From contig OW818684.1 in assembly GCA_942493135.1 (NCBI GenBank), positions 5,828,001 through 5,892,000 of the forward strand: a stretch of 64,000 nt of DNA. The letters run 5' to 3'. A program made the translations under genes and the position numbers. Under the pieces are notes generated by a model, which ran no database searches, had not been told where the DNA came from, and saw only the letters and a program-made list of their open reading frames with translations. Source of the DNA: Planctellipticum sp942493135. Lineage in GTDB: Bacteria; Planctomycetota; Planctomycetia; Planctomycetales; Planctomycetaceae. Shown here piece by piece: positions 8,223-16,891 of the stretch (the first letter of the stretch is position 1; the number at the start of each line of letters is the position of its first letter).

Positions 8223-9290
8223 GTGGCCTTCGTGGAGAATCCTGTGTTCCTCAACCCGCAGTTGTCGTGGAGTTCGCTGGCGCAGGTGTGCCGGTCGCTG
8301 GGCACGATGCTGCAGTCGGGCGTGCCCCTCATCAAGGCGTTTCAGGTGTCCGGGGGCAAGTCCCGCGACGTGAAACTCCGGTCGGCCTCCGAGGGAATTG
8401 TCAAGGAATTGCGGAAGGGGTCGGACATCAGTTCCGCGATGCGGGATCAGCAGAACCGGTTTCCTCAATTGATGGTCGACATGGTCGACGTCGCCGAACA
8501 GACGGGGAGTCTGCCCGAAGTCCTGCTGGGTCTGGCCGATCACTACGACAACCTGATTCGCCTCCGTCGGGCGTTTCTGGGAGCGATCGCCTGGCCGATG
8601 TTTCAATTGCTCGCGGCCATCATGATCATCGCCGGCCTGATGGTCCTGATGGGCTGGCTGGACGACATGGGCCGGGGCATGAGCCTCAATATCTTCTTCG
8701 GTCTCAAAGGGACTGGGGGAGCTCTGCTGTGGATCGGCGGCTGGGTGGCGCTCGCGGTCGGCGGATACATCGCCTACCAGATGCTCAGCCGCAGCCTGGG
8801 CTCTCTGGCGGCGATTCACGGCTTCATTCTGCGGATTCCAGTCGCCGGCCAATGCGCCCGGTCTTTCGCGGCTGCCCGGTTTTCCTGGGCCTTTGCGCTG
8901 ACTCAACAGGCGGGCATGAACGTGCTCGACAGCATAGAGGCGAGTCTGAAGGCGACCGCCAACGGCGCTTTCATTGCGGCGACGCCCCGCATGGTGGCGA
9001 TGGTCCGGGAAGGAGAGGACCTCGCGGATTCCTTTGCCGACAGCAATCTGTTTCCCAAGGACATCATCGAGATGGTTCGCGTGGGCGAGAGTTCCGGCAC
9101 CGTTCCCGAGACGCTGCAGCGGCTCAGTCCCGTGCTTGAAGATCAGGCCCGCCGCAGTCTGCACGGGTTGACGATGGCGCTGGGTGGGTTGATCTGGGCC
9201 TTCGTGGCAGCCATCATCATCTACTTCATCTTCCGACTGGCGATGTTCTACGTTGGAATGATCAACGACGCGGCCAGCGGCGCTCTTTAG
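8223..9290 (+). CDS. Type II secretion/type IV pilus GspF-family inner-membrane protein
   Basis: 355 aa from a GTG start. Two T2SSF domains are visible. The first (about 15-130) has LAQVCRSLGTMLQSGVPLIKAF and ends ADHYDNLIRLRRAFLGAIAWP. The second (about 210-330) has RFSWAFALTQQAGMNVLDSI and MVRVGESSGTVPETLQRL. Hydrophobic segments occur near 118-140, 165-185 and 320-345. GspF/PilC is the platform protein that couples the assembly ATPase to pseudopilus growth. No gspE, gspG or gspD lies nearby, so the gene is an orphan here, as often seen in Planctomycetes. A start a few codons downstream is possible. Confidence 0.85.
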   Translation: MAFVENPVFLNPQLSWSSLAQVCRSLGTMLQSGVPLIKAFQVSGGKSRDVKLRSASEGIVKELRKGSDISSAMRDQQNRFPQLMVDMVDVAEQTGSLPEVLLGLADHYDNLIRLRRAFLGAIAWPMFQLLAAIMIIAGLMVLMGWLDDMGRGMSLNIFFGLKGTGGALLWIGGWVALAVGGYIAYQMLSRSLGSLAAIHGFILRIPVAGQCARSFAAARFSWAFALTQQAGMNVLDSIEASLKATANGAFIAATPRMVAMVREGEDLADSFADSNLFPKDIIEMVRVGESSGTVPETLQRLSPVLEDQARRSLHGLTMALGGLIWAFVAAIIIYFIFRLAMFYVGMINDAASGAL

Positions 9291-9408
9291 TCGTCTTCAC
9301 CGCTCCCCTTGCACGCGTGCCGCTGCTGGGTTCTTCGTAGGCGGTGGGCCGCCGAGCGGTGCGTCAATCGTCTGTCCGTGGGTTTCGCCAGTTTCAGGGA
9401 GCTCTTGT

Positions 9409-10527
9409 TTGTCCCGGTTTCGCTTCGAACTGATCGCCGTCGACCCGCAGACCGGGGCACGGACTGGCCGCTTTCACACGCCGCACGGCGTGGTCGACAC
9501 TCCGGCGTTCATGCCGGTCGGCACGCTGGCGACGGTCAAGGGGCTCACGACCGAGATGGTCCGCCTGACCGGGGCGCAGATGGTTCTGGCCAATACCTAC
9601 CATCTGGCATTGCGCCCCGGGGCCGATGTCGTCGAGGAACTTGGCGGACTGCACAAGTTCATGAACTGGGACGGTCCAATTCTCACCGACAGCGGCGGGT
9701 TTCAGGTCTTCAGCCTGACGGCACTGCGAAAAATCGACGACCACCACGTGGTCTTCAAATCCCATATCGATGGCAGCCTGCTGGAGCTCACTCCGGAGCA
9801 GGCGGTCCGGATTCAGGAGCAGCTCGGGGCCGACGTGATCATGTGCCTTGACGAATGTCCGCCGCACGACGCCCCTCCGGAACGATTGCGACAGGCCGTC
9901 GACCGGACGACGGCCTGGGCGGCCCGCTGCCGCGAAGCGCAACAGCGCTCCGATCAGGCGTTGTTCGGCATTGTACAAGGGGCGACCGATCCCGAGATGC
10001 GGGCGCGCTCCGCAGAAGGACTCCTGAAGCTGGATTTCCCCGGCTATGCGATCGGCGGGTTGAGCGTCGGGGAGGCTCCCGAGGATATGTATCGCACTCT
10101 CGACGCGACGACTCCTTTGCTGCCGACCGACAAACCCCGGTATTTGATGGGGGTGGGCAAACCAATCGACCTGGTTGAGGGTGTCCTGCGCGGTGTGGAT
10201 CTGTTCGACTGCGTCATCCCGACCCGCAACGGCCGAAATGCATCGGCGTTTACGAGCCGGGGGCAAGTCAAGCTTCGGAACCAGAAACACCGGACGGATT
10301 CCGGTCCGCTGGATCCCGAGTGCGAGTGCCCAGTCTGTCGTCAGTACAGTCGGGCGTACTTGAGACATTTGTTCATTGCCGAGGAAATGCTGGGGCCGAT
10401 TCTCCTGTCGTGGCACAACATCGCGTACTACCAGCAGTTGATGCGAAATCTGCGGCAGGCGATCCGGGAAGGGCGGGCCCGTGCCTTCCGGGAGGGTCTG
10501 CTTGCCCGCTGGAACGAATCTGTCTAA
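9409..10527 (+). CDS. tgt: Queuine/preQ1 tRNA-ribosyltransferase
   Basis: 372 aa from a TTG start preceded by AGGGAG. It exchanges guanine 34 of GUN-anticodon tRNAs for preQ1. Conserved features are the active-site DSGGFQVFSL (Asp94), the nucleophile Asp267 in FDCVIPTRNGR, and the zinc site C305, C307, C310 (CECPVC) with H336 (LSWHN). The length matches the bacterial family. It heads the conserved tgt-yajC-secDF neighbourhood. Confidence 0.97.
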   Translation: MSRFRFELIAVDPQTGARTGRFHTPHGVVDTPAFMPVGTLATVKGLTTEMVRLTGAQMVLANTYHLALRPGADVVEELGGLHKFMNWDGPILTDSGGFQVFSLTALRKIDDHHVVFKSHIDGSLLELTPEQAVRIQEQLGADVIMCLDECPPHDAPPERLRQAVDRTTAWAARCREAQQRSDQALFGIVQGATDPEMRARSAEGLLKLDFPGYAIGGLSVGEAPEDMYRTLDATTPLLPTDKPRYLMGVGKPIDLVEGVLRGVDLFDCVIPTRNGRNASAFTSRGQVKLRNQKHRTDSGPLDPECECPVCRQYSRAYLRHLFIAEEMLGPILLSWHNIAYYQQLMRNLRQAIREGRARAFREGLLARWNESV

Positions 10528-10669
10528 TATGCGGCCTTCCTTTCGGGCGGCGGTAGACTTCGCAACTCCCGCTCGGGGAATGTTTTCAGGTGGGGACTGC
10601 CTGACATAACTGCTGATCGGTCTTCCTGGCCGGACGGCGGATCCGGTCGGGCTTGGATGATGGAATCTG

Positions 10670-11029
10670 ATGAACTACGGGATGCTCAGCAGCTGGCTGC
10701 TCGCTCAGGCGGCCGAGGGCGCCAAACCAGTTGACCCGCCCATGTGGACGATGTTCGCCCCGATGGTGGCCATCGTTATTCTGTTTTATGTGCTGATGAT
10801 CGCCCCGCAGCGTCGCGACCAGAAGAAACGCGATCTGGTGCTGGGTGGTCTGAAAAAGGATGACCGCGTGGTCACAATTGGCGGAATTATTGGAACGGTG
10901 GCCAATGTGCTGCCCGAAAAGAATGAGGTTGTCCTGAAGGTCGAGGACAATCTCAAGATCCGCTTCCGCCGCAGCGCTATTGCCGAGGTGCTCTCCGCCG
11001 ATAAAGCGGACGAAGGCAAGCCCGGCTGA
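10670..11029 (+). CDS. yajC: Sec translocase accessory subunit YajC
   Basis: 119 aa with one hydrophobic helix at about 27-47 (WTMFAPMVAIVILFYVLMI) followed by the family motif APQRRDQKKRDLVLGGLKKDDRVVTIGGIIG. YajC forms the SecDF-YajC subcomplex that assists proton-driven protein export. The residues before the helix are slightly extended compared with E. coli. A small hairpin follows the stop codon, ahead of secDF. Confidence 0.96.
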   Translation: MNYGMLSSWLLAQAAEGAKPVDPPMWTMFAPMVAIVILFYVLMIAPQRRDQKKRDLVLGGLKKDDRVVTIGGIIGTVANVLPEKNEVVLKVEDNLKIRFRRSAIAEVLSADKADEGKPG

Positions 11030-11030
11030 G

Positions 11031-11056
11031 CCCCGACCGTTCTTTGTCGGGGTTTG
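11031..11056 (+). terminator. Stem-loop between yajC and secDF
   Basis: A 7-bp perfect stem (11031-11037 with 11046-11052), an 8-base loop and a short TTT tail lie two bases after the yajC stop. It looks like a weak intrinsic terminator or attenuator that could lower secDF transcription relative to yajC. Confidence 0.45.
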
Positions 11057-11122
11057 CGTCTTCGCAGGCGCAGACGTCGTTGAATTCACCAGAGTGTACA
11101 GAGTTTTTCAGGGTCGAGCCGA

Positions 11123-14100
11123 ATGGACGCAATCGGGACGGGTCTGCTGTTGGCGCAAGTGGTCGAAACGGCACAGGCGGTTGAGGCCGTCAAGCCGCAG
11201 GGAGCCCCGGTCTGGGTGGTCGGACTGATCGCCCTGGTCGTATTCTTCGTCCCCTTCGTTCTGGGCAACGTGATTGCCCAGGCGTTGCGGTTGAAGGAAC
11301 TCGGCTTCCGCATGGGCCTGGTGCTGTTTTCGATTTTTCTGTCGTTGGCGCCGTTTGTCTTTAACAGCATGATCGGCCGCAGCTGGTCGCACGCGATTCA
11401 CCTGGGGATCGACCTGGCGGGCGGGACGAACCTCGTTTACGCGGTCGACCAGGAGGCTGCGAAAAAGTCGGACAAGACCGTCGACAAGGCCACGCTGGAC
11501 AAGATGGTTCAGGCGGTCATCAAGCGAATTAATCCGGGCGGCGCGGAAGAAGTGACCGTCCGCCGGGTCGGCAACGATCGCATCGAAGTGATCATTCCCG
11601 GCGCCGACCGCGATCTGGTGGAGCAGAAGAAAAAGGCGATGACCCGGCTGGGAAGCCTGGAGTTCGCCCGGCTCGCCAACGAAAAGGACGAGAAGCAGAT
11701 CATTGACGAAGGCCGGGCCCTGCCGCCGGACCAGGACGAGATCCGCCGCGAAGGAGCCGTGGTCGCGGCGTGGAAGGCACTCGGTCCGGGAGCCAAGGCA
11801 GGAGGCAGCCTGACCGCCACCCGCGAAGTTGAGCGAGTCAATCCAGCGACGGTCAAGCTTGAGAAAGTTGAGCAGATGCTCGTGATCCTCGATCCGGCCA
11901 AACGAGCCGTGACGGGGCGGTATCTGACGCAGGCTGCTCCCGACATGGATAAGGACGGCCGCCTGGCGGTCCGATTCCAGTTCAACAGTCTGGGGGGACG
12001 CCTGTTCGGCGACCTGACCACCCAATATGCGCCGGATCGTGAAGGATTTCAGCGGCAGCTCGCAATTCTGCTGGACGACAAGATTCAGTCGGCCCCGAGC
12101 ATCAACGAGCCGATCACGGGCGGCAGCGGTCAGATCTCGGGCAACTTCGACCGCAAAGAGATCGACGAGCTGGTCAACGTGCTCAACGCCGGTGCACTGG
12201 AAGTGCCGCTGAAGCAGACTCCTGTCAGCGAATTCACGATCAGTCCGCTGCTGGGGGTGGACGTGCAGACCAAGGGGATCACCGCCATCATCATTTCGGC
12301 GCTGGCCGTCTGCGGCTTCATGCTGGTCTACTACCAGAAGGCCGGCGTGATCGCCAATCTGTCGCTGCTGCTGAACCTGATTCTGGTGGTGGGGGCGATG
12401 GCGTTCATCGAGGCGACGTTCACGCTGCCCGGCCTCGCCGGACTGGTATTGACGATCGGCATGGCGGTCGATTCGAACGTGCTGATTTACGAACGGATGC
12501 GGGAAGAACTGGCCCGCGGCGCCAGCCTGCGGATGGCGATTCAGAACGGTTTCGACAAAGCCTTCTCGACGATCGTCGACAGCAACGTAACCACGCTGAT
12601 TACTGCGGTGATCCTGTACCTGATCGGCAGCGATCAGATTCGCGGCTTCGCCGTATCGCTGTTCATCGGCCTGGTGATGAGCCTCTTCTCGGTCCTGGTG
12701 TTCTGCCATCTGGTGTTTGAGATCGTCGAGCGCAAGCGCTGGGTCACGTCTCTCAAGATGATGCAGATGATCGGGACGACGAGTTTCGACTTTCTCAAGA
12801 GTCGCGGAATCGCATTTGCCGGTTCAACGGCGGTGATTCTGATCGGTCTGGCAACGCTGGGCTATCGCGGCTCCTCAAACATGGACATCGATTTCAGCGG
12901 CGGCACGATGGTCACTTTCGAGTTCGATCAGCCGCAGCAGACCAGTCAGGTCCGCGCCAAGCTGGACGCCGCCTTCGATCCGATTCTCGTCAGCCTCGAG
13001 CAACTGACGCTGGCGAACGAGGAGCAGGGAGCCGGCGGTCGCCGGTACCGGATGCGTTGCACGCTGCAGGATCAGGACGAGGTTCGTAAGAAGATCAACG
13101 AGGCGTTCGCTCTGCCGGAGTTTGCGCTCCGGAAGATTACGCTGGACTTCAGCGACATTGCCGCGGTCGAGGTTCCGACAGACTCAGCGCAGCGTGCGCT
13201 TGCCGAGCGATTCATCGGGGGACACGAGGCGGTGCTGACGTTCAGCGGCGGGATCCGCGAAGCGACGTTGCAGGAGTATGTCGCCGAGCAACTGGCGCAG
13301 TTGAAGAAGGCGGGCGATGCTCCGAAGTACGACAGTCCTCAGTCTCTGATTGAGCTGACCGGTACGAAACTTGCCGACGGGGCCGCGGCTGTGGATGAGG
13401 AGGCGCCGGCGATGGGGCCTCCGACGTTCACCGAGATGCGTCTCCGCGCGACAGCCGATGTTTCCGGAGACGATCTCAAGCTGGCGTTGACGAGCCTCAA
13501 GGAGAAGATGGCGACCTCGCCGGTGTTTGACGAAGTCAATTCGTTCGACACCAGCGTCTCGACCGAGACGCGGCGCGACGCGATCCTGGCGGTGATCCTG
13601 AGCCTGTTCGCGATCGTCGTCTACATCTGGTTCCGGTTCGAGAAGGTTTACTTCGGCATCGCTGCGGTCGCGGCCCTGGCTCACGACGTGCTGGTAACGA
13701 TTGGTGCTGTCGCCGTCGCCGCGTACCTGAGCCGGACTCCGCTCGGACCTCTGCTGGGTCTGGAGGACTTCAAGGTCAACATGCAGCTGATCGCGTCGCT
13801 GCTGACGATCGTCGGTTTCTCGCTGAACGACACGATCGTGATCTTCGACCGCATTCGCGAGATCAAGGGCAAGAATCCCAATATCACTTACGACATGATC
13901 AATCTCAGCGTCAACCAGACGCTGTCGCGGACGATCCTCACCTCGCTGACAGTGCTGATGGTCGTGCTGATCCTGTACGTCGCCGGCGGCTCCGGGATCC
14001 ACGGATTCGCGTTTGCGATGATTGTCGGCGTTCTCGCCGGATCGTACAGTACGGTGTTCATCGCCAATCCGGTGCTGTACTGGCTTGTGAGTCGGGAGCA

Positions 14101-14140
14101 GGGCGCCGCGAAGTCCGGCCCGAAGGTTGTCGCCGCCTGA
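11123..14140 (+). CDS. secDF: Fused protein-export membrane proteins SecD-SecF
   Basis: 1005 aa, a single-chain SecDF as found in Firmicutes and Planctomycetes. It uses the proton-motive force to pull preproteins out of SecYEG. The SecD half (to about 540) shows GIDLAGGTNLVYAVD, a long periplasmic domain, and the helix-4 motif VDSNVLIYERMREELARG. The SecF half begins near TTSFDFLKSRG and shows DIDFSGGTMVTFEF and LNDTIVIFDRIREIKGKNP. The SecF first periplasmic domain carries a longer charged segment than E. coli SecF. A terminator follows the stop. Confidence 0.96.
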   Translation: MDAIGTGLLLAQVVETAQAVEAVKPQGAPVWVVGLIALVVFFVPFVLGNVIAQALRLKELGFRMGLVLFSIFLSLAPFVFNSMIGRSWSHAIHLGIDLAGGTNLVYAVDQEAAKKSDKTVDKATLDKMVQAVIKRINPGGAEEVTVRRVGNDRIEVIIPGADRDLVEQKKKAMTRLGSLEFARLANEKDEKQIIDEGRALPPDQDEIRREGAVVAAWKALGPGAKAGGSLTATREVERVNPATVKLEKVEQMLVILDPAKRAVTGRYLTQAAPDMDKDGRLAVRFQFNSLGGRLFGDLTTQYAPDREGFQRQLAILLDDKIQSAPSINEPITGGSGQISGNFDRKEIDELVNVLNAGALEVPLKQTPVSEFTISPLLGVDVQTKGITAIIISALAVCGFMLVYYQKAGVIANLSLLLNLILVVGAMAFIEATFTLPGLAGLVLTIGMAVDSNVLIYERMREELARGASLRMAIQNGFDKAFSTIVDSNVTTLITAVILYLIGSDQIRGFAVSLFIGLVMSLFSVLVFCHLVFEIVERKRWVTSLKMMQMIGTTSFDFLKSRGIAFAGSTAVILIGLATLGYRGSSNMDIDFSGGTMVTFEFDQPQQTSQVRAKLDAAFDPILVSLEQLTLANEEQGAGGRRYRMRCTLQDQDEVRKKINEAFALPEFALRKITLDFSDIAAVEVPTDSAQRALAERFIGGHEAVLTFSGGIREATLQEYVAEQLAQLKKAGDAPKYDSPQSLIELTGTKLADGAAAVDEEAPAMGPPTFTEMRLRATADVSGDDLKLALTSLKEKMATSPVFDEVNSFDTSVSTETRRDAILAVILSLFAIVVYIWFRFEKVYFGIAAVAALAHDVLVTIGAVAVAAYLSRTPLGPLLGLEDFKVNMQLIASLLTIVGFSLNDTIVIFDRIREIKGKNPNITYDMINLSVNQTLSRTILTSLTVLMVVLILYVAGGSGIHGFAFAMIVGVLAGSYSTVFIANPVLYWLVSREQGAAKSGPKVVAA

Positions 14141-14160
14141 TCAATCGCTTCAAATCGCAG

Positions 14161-14197
14161 AAGGCCCGGCGGAGTCACCCGCCGGGCCTTTTTGTTT
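14161..14197 (+). terminator. Rho-independent terminator after secDF
   Basis: A perfect 10-bp GC-rich stem (14163-14172 with 14179-14188), a 6-base loop and a T-rich tail (TTTTTGTTTG) lie about 20 bases after the secDF stop. This is the clearest intrinsic terminator in the window. Confidence 0.9.
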
Positions 14198-14495
14198 GCC
14201 CAATGGCGAAGGCAACATCGCGCGGGGCCGGCGCGGCTGTGAGCCATCACGGTCTCCGCAATCGTTACAGCTTCTCCTCGTCGCTGTTCTGCGTCTCGGC
14301 GAACGTTTCGCAGGACTTGAGCGGCGAGTTGACCCCGGATGGAGAATGTGTGTTCCAGGTCGGCTTGTAACGCCTCTTCGGATTCTGCACGGGGCATCGG
14401 TCGTAGCGTTCCGATGGAGGAATCGGGACGTAACGGGATTGCCGGCAGTGACGACGGCTGCCGGTACAGGGCACGCCACACAGGGGGGACGAGGA
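14198..14495. other. Intergenic region upstream of outer-membrane protein gene
   Basis: About 300 bases after the secDF terminator with no convincing gene. It presumably holds the promoter and leader of the next gene. I could not place a confident -35/-10 pair. A GGGGGACGAGGA purine tract just before 14496 serves as ribosome site. Confidence 0.4.
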
Positions 14496-15428
14496 ATGAC
14501 CAGGACGGCCAGGACAGGGGGCGTGTTTCTACTGATGCTGCTCGGGGCGGCCTCGGCCTTCGGGCAGGACTTTCTGAATCCCACGCAGTGGGATATTCCA
14601 AGCCCCGCCGCAGAGAACGGCCGGCTGTTCGGCCTCATTGCTCCGAGCGACACGCAGTTCAGCAACTTCGTCAGCCCGATGACGAATCCGGTCTTCTTCG
14701 AAGATCCGCGAACTCTCACTGAAGCCCGCTTCATCTTCCTCAACCATCATCTCCCGTCGAGTCTTGGCGGCGATAACGTGCAGGTGATCGCCACGCAATT
14801 CCGGGCGGCGCTGACCGAGAACCTCTCGATCATTGCGACGAAGGACGGCTACATCGGCTCGCAGAGCCCGCTGCTCGACGACGGCTTTGCCGACGTCGCC
14901 GCGGGCCTCAAATACAACGTCTACAAGAATGCGTGTTCGCAGGCGATGATCAGTGCGGGGCTCACGTTTGAACTTCCCGTCGGCAGCACGCGGTCACTGC
15001 AGGGAAACGGTGACGGCGAGTTCCATCTCTTCATGACCGGCGGCAAGGAGTTTCTCCCCAACTGGCACTGGCTGTCCGCCAGCGGCTTTCGCCTCCCATC
15101 TAACTCGTCGGCAGAAAATCGCCTCTGGTACTGGTCGAATCACGTCGACCACAAGCTGGGCGACTCGAATCTGTATCTCTTCACCGAAGCCAACTGGTAT
15201 CACTATCTGACCTCGGCCGACGAGTTTCCAGTCGCCGTCGGCGGGCTGGACCTGTTCAACTTCGGCGCACCCGGCGTGGCGGGCAACGACATCGTGACGG
15301 GGGCCTTCGGCATCAAGTTTAAACCCCGGACCAACATGGAACTGGGCGTCGCGTACGAGATACCGTACTCCCATAAACGCGATATCCTGCAGGACCGGCT
15401 GACCGTGGACTTCATCGTGCGGTTCTAA
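14496..15428 (+). CDS. Predicted outer-membrane beta-barrel protein
   Basis: 310 aa, start chosen at the ATG behind a GGGGGACGAGGA ribosome site, which gives a signal peptide (GGVFLLMLLGAASAFGQ). The mature protein has alternating strands, many aromatic residues, and a C-terminal strand ending in Phe (RLTVDFIVRF), which is typical of porin-like barrels recognised by Bam. I do not recognise a specific family. Sequences such as LKYNVYKN..SAGLTFELPVGS and GAFGIKFKPRTNMELGVAYEIPY resemble the phenol-degradation MetA-like/transporter-like barrel families. Its ligand is unknown. Confidence 0.7.
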   Translation: MTRTARTGGVFLLMLLGAASAFGQDFLNPTQWDIPSPAAENGRLFGLIAPSDTQFSNFVSPMTNPVFFEDPRTLTEARFIFLNHHLPSSLGGDNVQVIATQFRAALTENLSIIATKDGYIGSQSPLLDDGFADVAAGLKYNVYKNACSQAMISAGLTFELPVGSTRSLQGNGDGEFHLFMTGGKEFLPNWHWLSASGFRLPSNSSAENRLWYWSNHVDHKLGDSNLYLFTEANWYHYLTSADEFPVAVGGLDLFNFGAPGVAGNDIVTGAFGIKFKPRTNMELGVAYEIPYSHKRDILQDRLTVDFIVRF

Positions 15429-15543
15429 TCGATCGTGCAGGTCGCGTCGCGATACTCGACGTCGTCCGAGTGTGGTAGGCTGCAGTCTGGCGACGTGCAT
15501 TGCTACGTCCGGATCGCGATACTCTCTCGTTGAGACTCCTGCC

Positions 15544-16068
15544 ATGACCGGCCCACTCAGTTCCCGTCACGCGGTCTACGCGGGCAGCTTCGATCCGTTC
15601 ACGCTGGGCCATCAGGACATCGCACAGCGTGCGGCGGCGCTGTTCGATCGCGTTACGGTCGGCATCGGCATCAACCCGGAAAAGCACCCCCTCTTCGCGC
15701 CGGAAGAACGACTGGTGATGGCGCGCGAAGTCCTCGCTCCCCTGACGAACGTCGATGTCCGCTGCTTTGAAGGTCTGGCGGTCGACTTCATTCGCGGCTG
15801 CGGCGCGCGGGTGCTCGTGCGTGGGGTCCGCACGCTGTCGGACATTGAGACCGAGTTCACGATGACTCTCGCGAATCGTGCACTCGATCCAGAAATCGAC
15901 ACCATTTTCCTGATGGCCAGCGAACGCCTCACGCACATTTCCAGCAGCCTGATCCGACAAATTGCACTGATGGGCCGGCAGTCGGCGGCGTCCAAACTGG
16001 AGGACTTCGTTCCTTCCGCGGTCGTGCCGCAGCTCCTGGCCCGGTGTCGCCCGCCCGCGGCCGGTTAA
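15544..16068 (+). CDS. coaD: Phosphopantetheine adenylyltransferase
   Basis: 174 aa, starting at MTGPLSSRHAVYAGSF. It catalyses the fourth step of coenzyme A synthesis, transferring AMP to 4'-phosphopantetheine. The nucleotidyltransferase motif GSFDPFTLGH is near residues 14-23, RGVRTLSDIETE contacts the substrate, and ISSSLIRQIA is the (I/S)SSTxxR motif. The length is normal for bacterial CoaD. Confidence 0.96.
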   Translation: MTGPLSSRHAVYAGSFDPFTLGHQDIAQRAAALFDRVTVGIGINPEKHPLFAPEERLVMAREVLAPLTNVDVRCFEGLAVDFIRGCGARVLVRGVRTLSDIETEFTMTLANRALDPEIDTIFLMASERLTHISSSLIRQIALMGRQSAASKLEDFVPSAVVPQLLARCRPPAAG

Positions 16069-16076
16069 GGCCGCGG
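16055..16076 (+). terminator. Stem-loop spanning the coaD stop codon
   Basis: A perfect 8-bp stem (16055-16062 with 16069-16076) has the TAA stop in its 6-base loop. There is no T-tract, so it may be an mRNA 3' stabiliser rather than a terminator. Confidence 0.3.
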
Positions 16077-16197
16077 ATCGCGAAGCTTCGATCTGCGAAA
16101 AACTCGAGCGACGGTTGACTCTTCGCAGGAATTCTTCAGTCTGGAGGCAACGGCACGCTGCCGGCAGAGGCCTCGAAGGAACTGAAGGAATTCGCCA

Positions 16198-16788
16198 ATG
16201 GTCAAGACTGCTTCCACAATGCTCCCGCTGGGGATTAAGGCGCCGGAATTCTCACTCCCGAATGTCGATGGTAAGACGGTTTCGCTGCAGGACGTGTCCG
16301 GGGGCAAAGGCCTCGTGGTCATGTTTATCTGCAATCACTGCCCGTTTGTGAAACACCTCCGCGCAGCGCTGGCGGAATTCGGACGGGAGGCGCAGTCCAG
16401 GGGCCTCAAGGTCGTCGCGATCAGTTCCAACGACGCGGTGGCCTATCCCGATGACAGCCCGGCGAAGATGGCCGAAGAAGTTCAGATCGCGGGCTATACG
16501 TTCCCGTATCTTTACGATGAATTGCAGTCCGTGGCGAAGGCCTACAAGGCCGCGTGCACGCCGGACTTCTATCTGTTCAACGCCGAACAGGCGCTGGTTT
16601 ACCGCGGCCAGTTCGACGACAGCCGCCCGGGCAACGGCAAGCCCATCACTGGCGCTGATCTGCGGGCGGCCGTCACTGCGCTCCTGGCCGGGAAGGCGCC
16701 GCTGGAGACGCAGCGTCCCAGCATCGGCTGCAACATCAAATGGAAGTACGCGCCGGAGTACTTCACCGGGACGGCCGCTGTGGAATAG
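16198..16788 (+). CDS. Thioredoxin/AhpC-TSA-like redox protein
   Basis: 196 aa thioredoxin-fold protein. It shows the AhpC/Redoxin start APEFSLPNVDGKTVSL and the active site MFICNHCPFVKHL with a CxxC pair (CNHC). The cis-Pro loop is seen in AACTPDFYLFNAE. This subfamily usually acts as a thioredoxin-like or peroxiredoxin-like protein of unknown partner. No signal peptide is visible, so it is probably cytoplasmic. Confidence 0.87.
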   Translation: MVKTASTMLPLGIKAPEFSLPNVDGKTVSLQDVSGGKGLVVMFICNHCPFVKHLRAALAEFGREAQSRGLKVVAISSNDAVAYPDDSPAKMAEEVQIAGYTFPYLYDELQSVAKAYKAACTPDFYLFNAEQALVYRGQFDDSRPGNGKPITGADLRAAVTALLAGKAPLETQRPSIGCNIKWKYAPEYFTGTAAVE

Positions 16789-16809
16789 CGTATCGCTGTC
16801 GCCGGACAT

Positions 16810-16840
16810 TGCCTGCTCGCCGACGTCGGGCGAGCAGGCA
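16810..16840. terminator. Bidirectional stem-loop between convergent genes
   Basis: A perfect 12-bp stem (16810-16821 with 16829-16840) and a 7-base loop lie between the plus-strand redox gene and the minus-strand hydrolase gene. Its place and symmetry fit a shared terminator, although no long T-run follows on either side. Confidence 0.55.
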
Positions 16841-16891
16841 CGGTGATTGCGATGCAGCGGGCGGCACGCGTTCGCCCCAATCGGACATGCT

